DNA of 64,000 nucleotides from Mycolicibacterium sarraceniae (GTDB taxonomy: Bacteria; Actinomycetota; Actinomycetes; Mycobacteriales; Mycobacteriaceae): positions 2,976,001 through 3,040,000 of the forward strand of contig NZ_AP022595.1 in assembly GCF_010731875.1 (NCBI RefSeq). The letters are read 5' to 3'. How positions within the stretch are numbered: position 1 is the first letter of the stretch; each line of letters starts with the position of its first letter. This document shows positions 62,851-64,000 of the stretch, piece by piece. The notes under the pieces are model-generated. The model worked only from the letters and a program-made list of their open reading frames with translations. It was not told the origin of the DNA and made no database searches. Made by a program: the position numbers and the translations under genes.

Positions 62851-64000
62851 ATGAATTCTGCTCAAGGACCGGCAGCCCCGCTGGCCGGTATCACCGTCGT
62901 GGCTCTGGAGCAGGCGGTGGCCGCGCCGATGTGCACTCGCGTGCTGGCCGATTTCGGGGCCCGGGTGGTCAAGGTAGAGAATCCGGCCGGCGGCGACTTC
63001 GCCCGCCACTACGACGACGTCGTCAACGGTCCGGGTGGCCTTGCCGCTCACTTCGTGTGGGCCAATCGCAATAAGGAATCCATCGCGATTGACCTGAAAT
63101 CGGCCGAGGGCCTTGAGATCCTGCACCGGCTGCTCGACGGCGCCGATGCGCTGGTCTCGAATCTAGCGCCGGGTTCCACGGCCAGGCTTGGCATCTCGCC
63201 CGAGCAGCTGCGCGAGCGGCACCCCGACGTGATTGCTCTCGAGATCGACGGCTATGGTGCCGGTGGCCCGTTGTCGAACAAACGCGCCTACGACTTGCTG
63301 GCTCAGTCCGAGTCCGGATCATGCGCTGTGACCGGCTATCCCGGCATGCCGGCCAAGCCGGGGCCGCCGATCGCCGATATCTCGACCGGGCTGTACTCGG
63401 CGCTGTCGATCATGGCAATGCTGATTTCTCGCGGGCAGCGGGACCACCGGGGCGCGGCCGTAACTGTCAGCCTGTTCGACACGATGATGGACCTGATGGG
63501 CTATCCGCTGACCTACGCCCAGCATTCCGGAATCGACCAGCAACCCTTGGGGATGAACTCCCCGGCGGTTGCGCCGTACGGCTCCTTCGACACCGCCGAC
63601 AACCAGACGGTCGTGCTGGGCACCACCAATGACCGGGAGTGGCAACGGCTGGCCCGCGAGATCATCGAGCGGCCCGACTTGGCCGACGACCCGCGCTACG
63701 CCACCAACTCCGATCGCTGCGCCCACCGTGATGTGCTCAACGATGCCATCCAAACCTGGTGTGGCCAGCACGATCTCGCGCACATCCAGAAGACCGCTGA
63801 CACCGCGGGCATCGGCAATGCCCGCTACAACCTGCCCAGCGACGTGCTGGCGCATCCTCAGCTGTCGGAACGCGATCGTTGGCGCACAGTGCAGACCACG
63901 GCCGGCCCGATCGAGGCCATCCTGCCGCCGCCGATCATCTCCGGTTACGAGCAGCCGATGGGGCCGGTGCCGGGTCTCGGAGAGCACACCGATGCCCTGC
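62851..64000 (+). CDS. CaiB/BaiF family (class III) CoA-transferase, truncated by window end
   Basis: The frame from ATG 62851 (MNSAQGPAAPLAGITVVAL) is open to the end of the window, 383 codons. Signatures: AVAAPMCTRVLADFGARVVK, WANRNKESIAIDLK, GYGAGGPLSNKRAYDLLAQ, and PPIADISTGLYSALSIMAML with the catalytic Asp. The last residues (GPVPGLGEHTDAL) are near the normal C-terminus, so only a few codons are missing. It is the second transferase of this type in the island; 38 bp after the dehydrogenase. Confidence 0.92.
   Translation, partial: MNSAQGPAAPLAGITVVALEQAVAAPMCTRVLADFGARVVKVENPAGGDFARHYDDVVNGPGGLAAHFVWANRNKESIAIDLKSAEGLEILHRLLDGADALVSNLAPGSTARLGISPEQLRERHPDVIALEIDGYGAGGPLSNKRAYDLLAQSESGSCAVTGYPGMPAKPGPPIADISTGLYSALSIMAMLISRGQRDHRGAAVTVSLFDTMMDLMGYPLTYAQHSGIDQQPLGMNSPAVAPYGSFDTADNQTVVLGTTNDREWQRLAREIIERPDLADDPRYATNSDRCAHRDVLNDAIQTWCGQHDLAHIQKTADTAGIGNARYNLPSDVLAHPQLSERDRWRTVQTTAGPIEAILPPPIISGYEQPMGPVPGLGEHTDAL

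Overview
The window is high-GC actinobacterial DNA and almost certainly comes from a Mycobacterium (Mycolicibacterium-type) chromosome. The evidence is three MspA-family porin-like genes, an exported PGRS-like glycine-rich protein, LprD, an IdeR box, F420-type oxidoreductase and FadE-type genes, and gene order in the first 16.5 kb that follows M. tuberculosis Rv1328 to Rv1343c (glgP, dinG, pncB1, clpS, DUF2017, P1 peptidase, mec/cysM, rhomboid, murI, Rv1339, rphA, rdgB, DUF3817, lprD) with a few insertions. Family assignments come from reading the sequence and from memory of the families; no database search was run.

Layout. 0-16.6 kb: conserved housekeeping block. Its most striking feature is at 10052-10600, where the start of mec is joined in frame to the end of cysM, so the Mec active site, all of cysO and the PLP lysine of CysM are gone. 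16.6-19.5 kb: a frameshifted HTH plus LAGLIDADG-like gene beside tRNA-Leu(UAG), a universal stress protein, a VOC protein and small ORFs. 19.6-26 kb: exported CocE-like hydrolase, large membrane protein with a kinase-like middle, split chromate transporter and phospholipase D-like enzyme. 26-33.8 kb: envelope and secretion block with two tandem MspA-like porins, several small secreted proteins, the PGRS-like protein and an SDR. 34.4-40.9 kb: five translationally coupled iron-uptake genes behind a near-perfect IdeR box (beta-propeller lipoprotein, Tat-exported DyP peroxidase, Fe(III) ABC binding protein, permease, ATPase). 41.1-41.7 kb: MazEF-type toxin-antitoxin pair.

41.8-64 kb is a catabolic island: CoA-transferase ScoAB with an IclR regulator; a two-subunit B12-dependent acyl-CoA mutase with a MeaB-like GTPase; an LLM oxidoreductase; two CaiB/BaiF CoA-transferases; a ferredoxin and a Rieske oxygenase; five acyl-CoA dehydrogenase genes; an enoyl-CoA hydratase; two amidohydrolases; and a TetR regulator. 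A 15-bp palindrome, GAGAAT-N3-ATTCTC, occurs perfectly or nearly so in front of most transcription units of this island, including the TetR gene itself, which defines a local regulon. The substrate is unknown. The mutase keeps the methylmalonyl-type Tyr and Arg but has Ala where that enzyme has an active-site Tyr, which suggests a bulkier carboxylated acyl-CoA.

Several genes carry internal deletions that keep the reading frame: mec-cysM, a FadD-like ligase (two deletions) and a carboxymuconolactone decarboxylase-like gene. An SDR survives only as a 3' remnant. In-frame loss in several unrelated genes is unusual and should be verified on raw reads.
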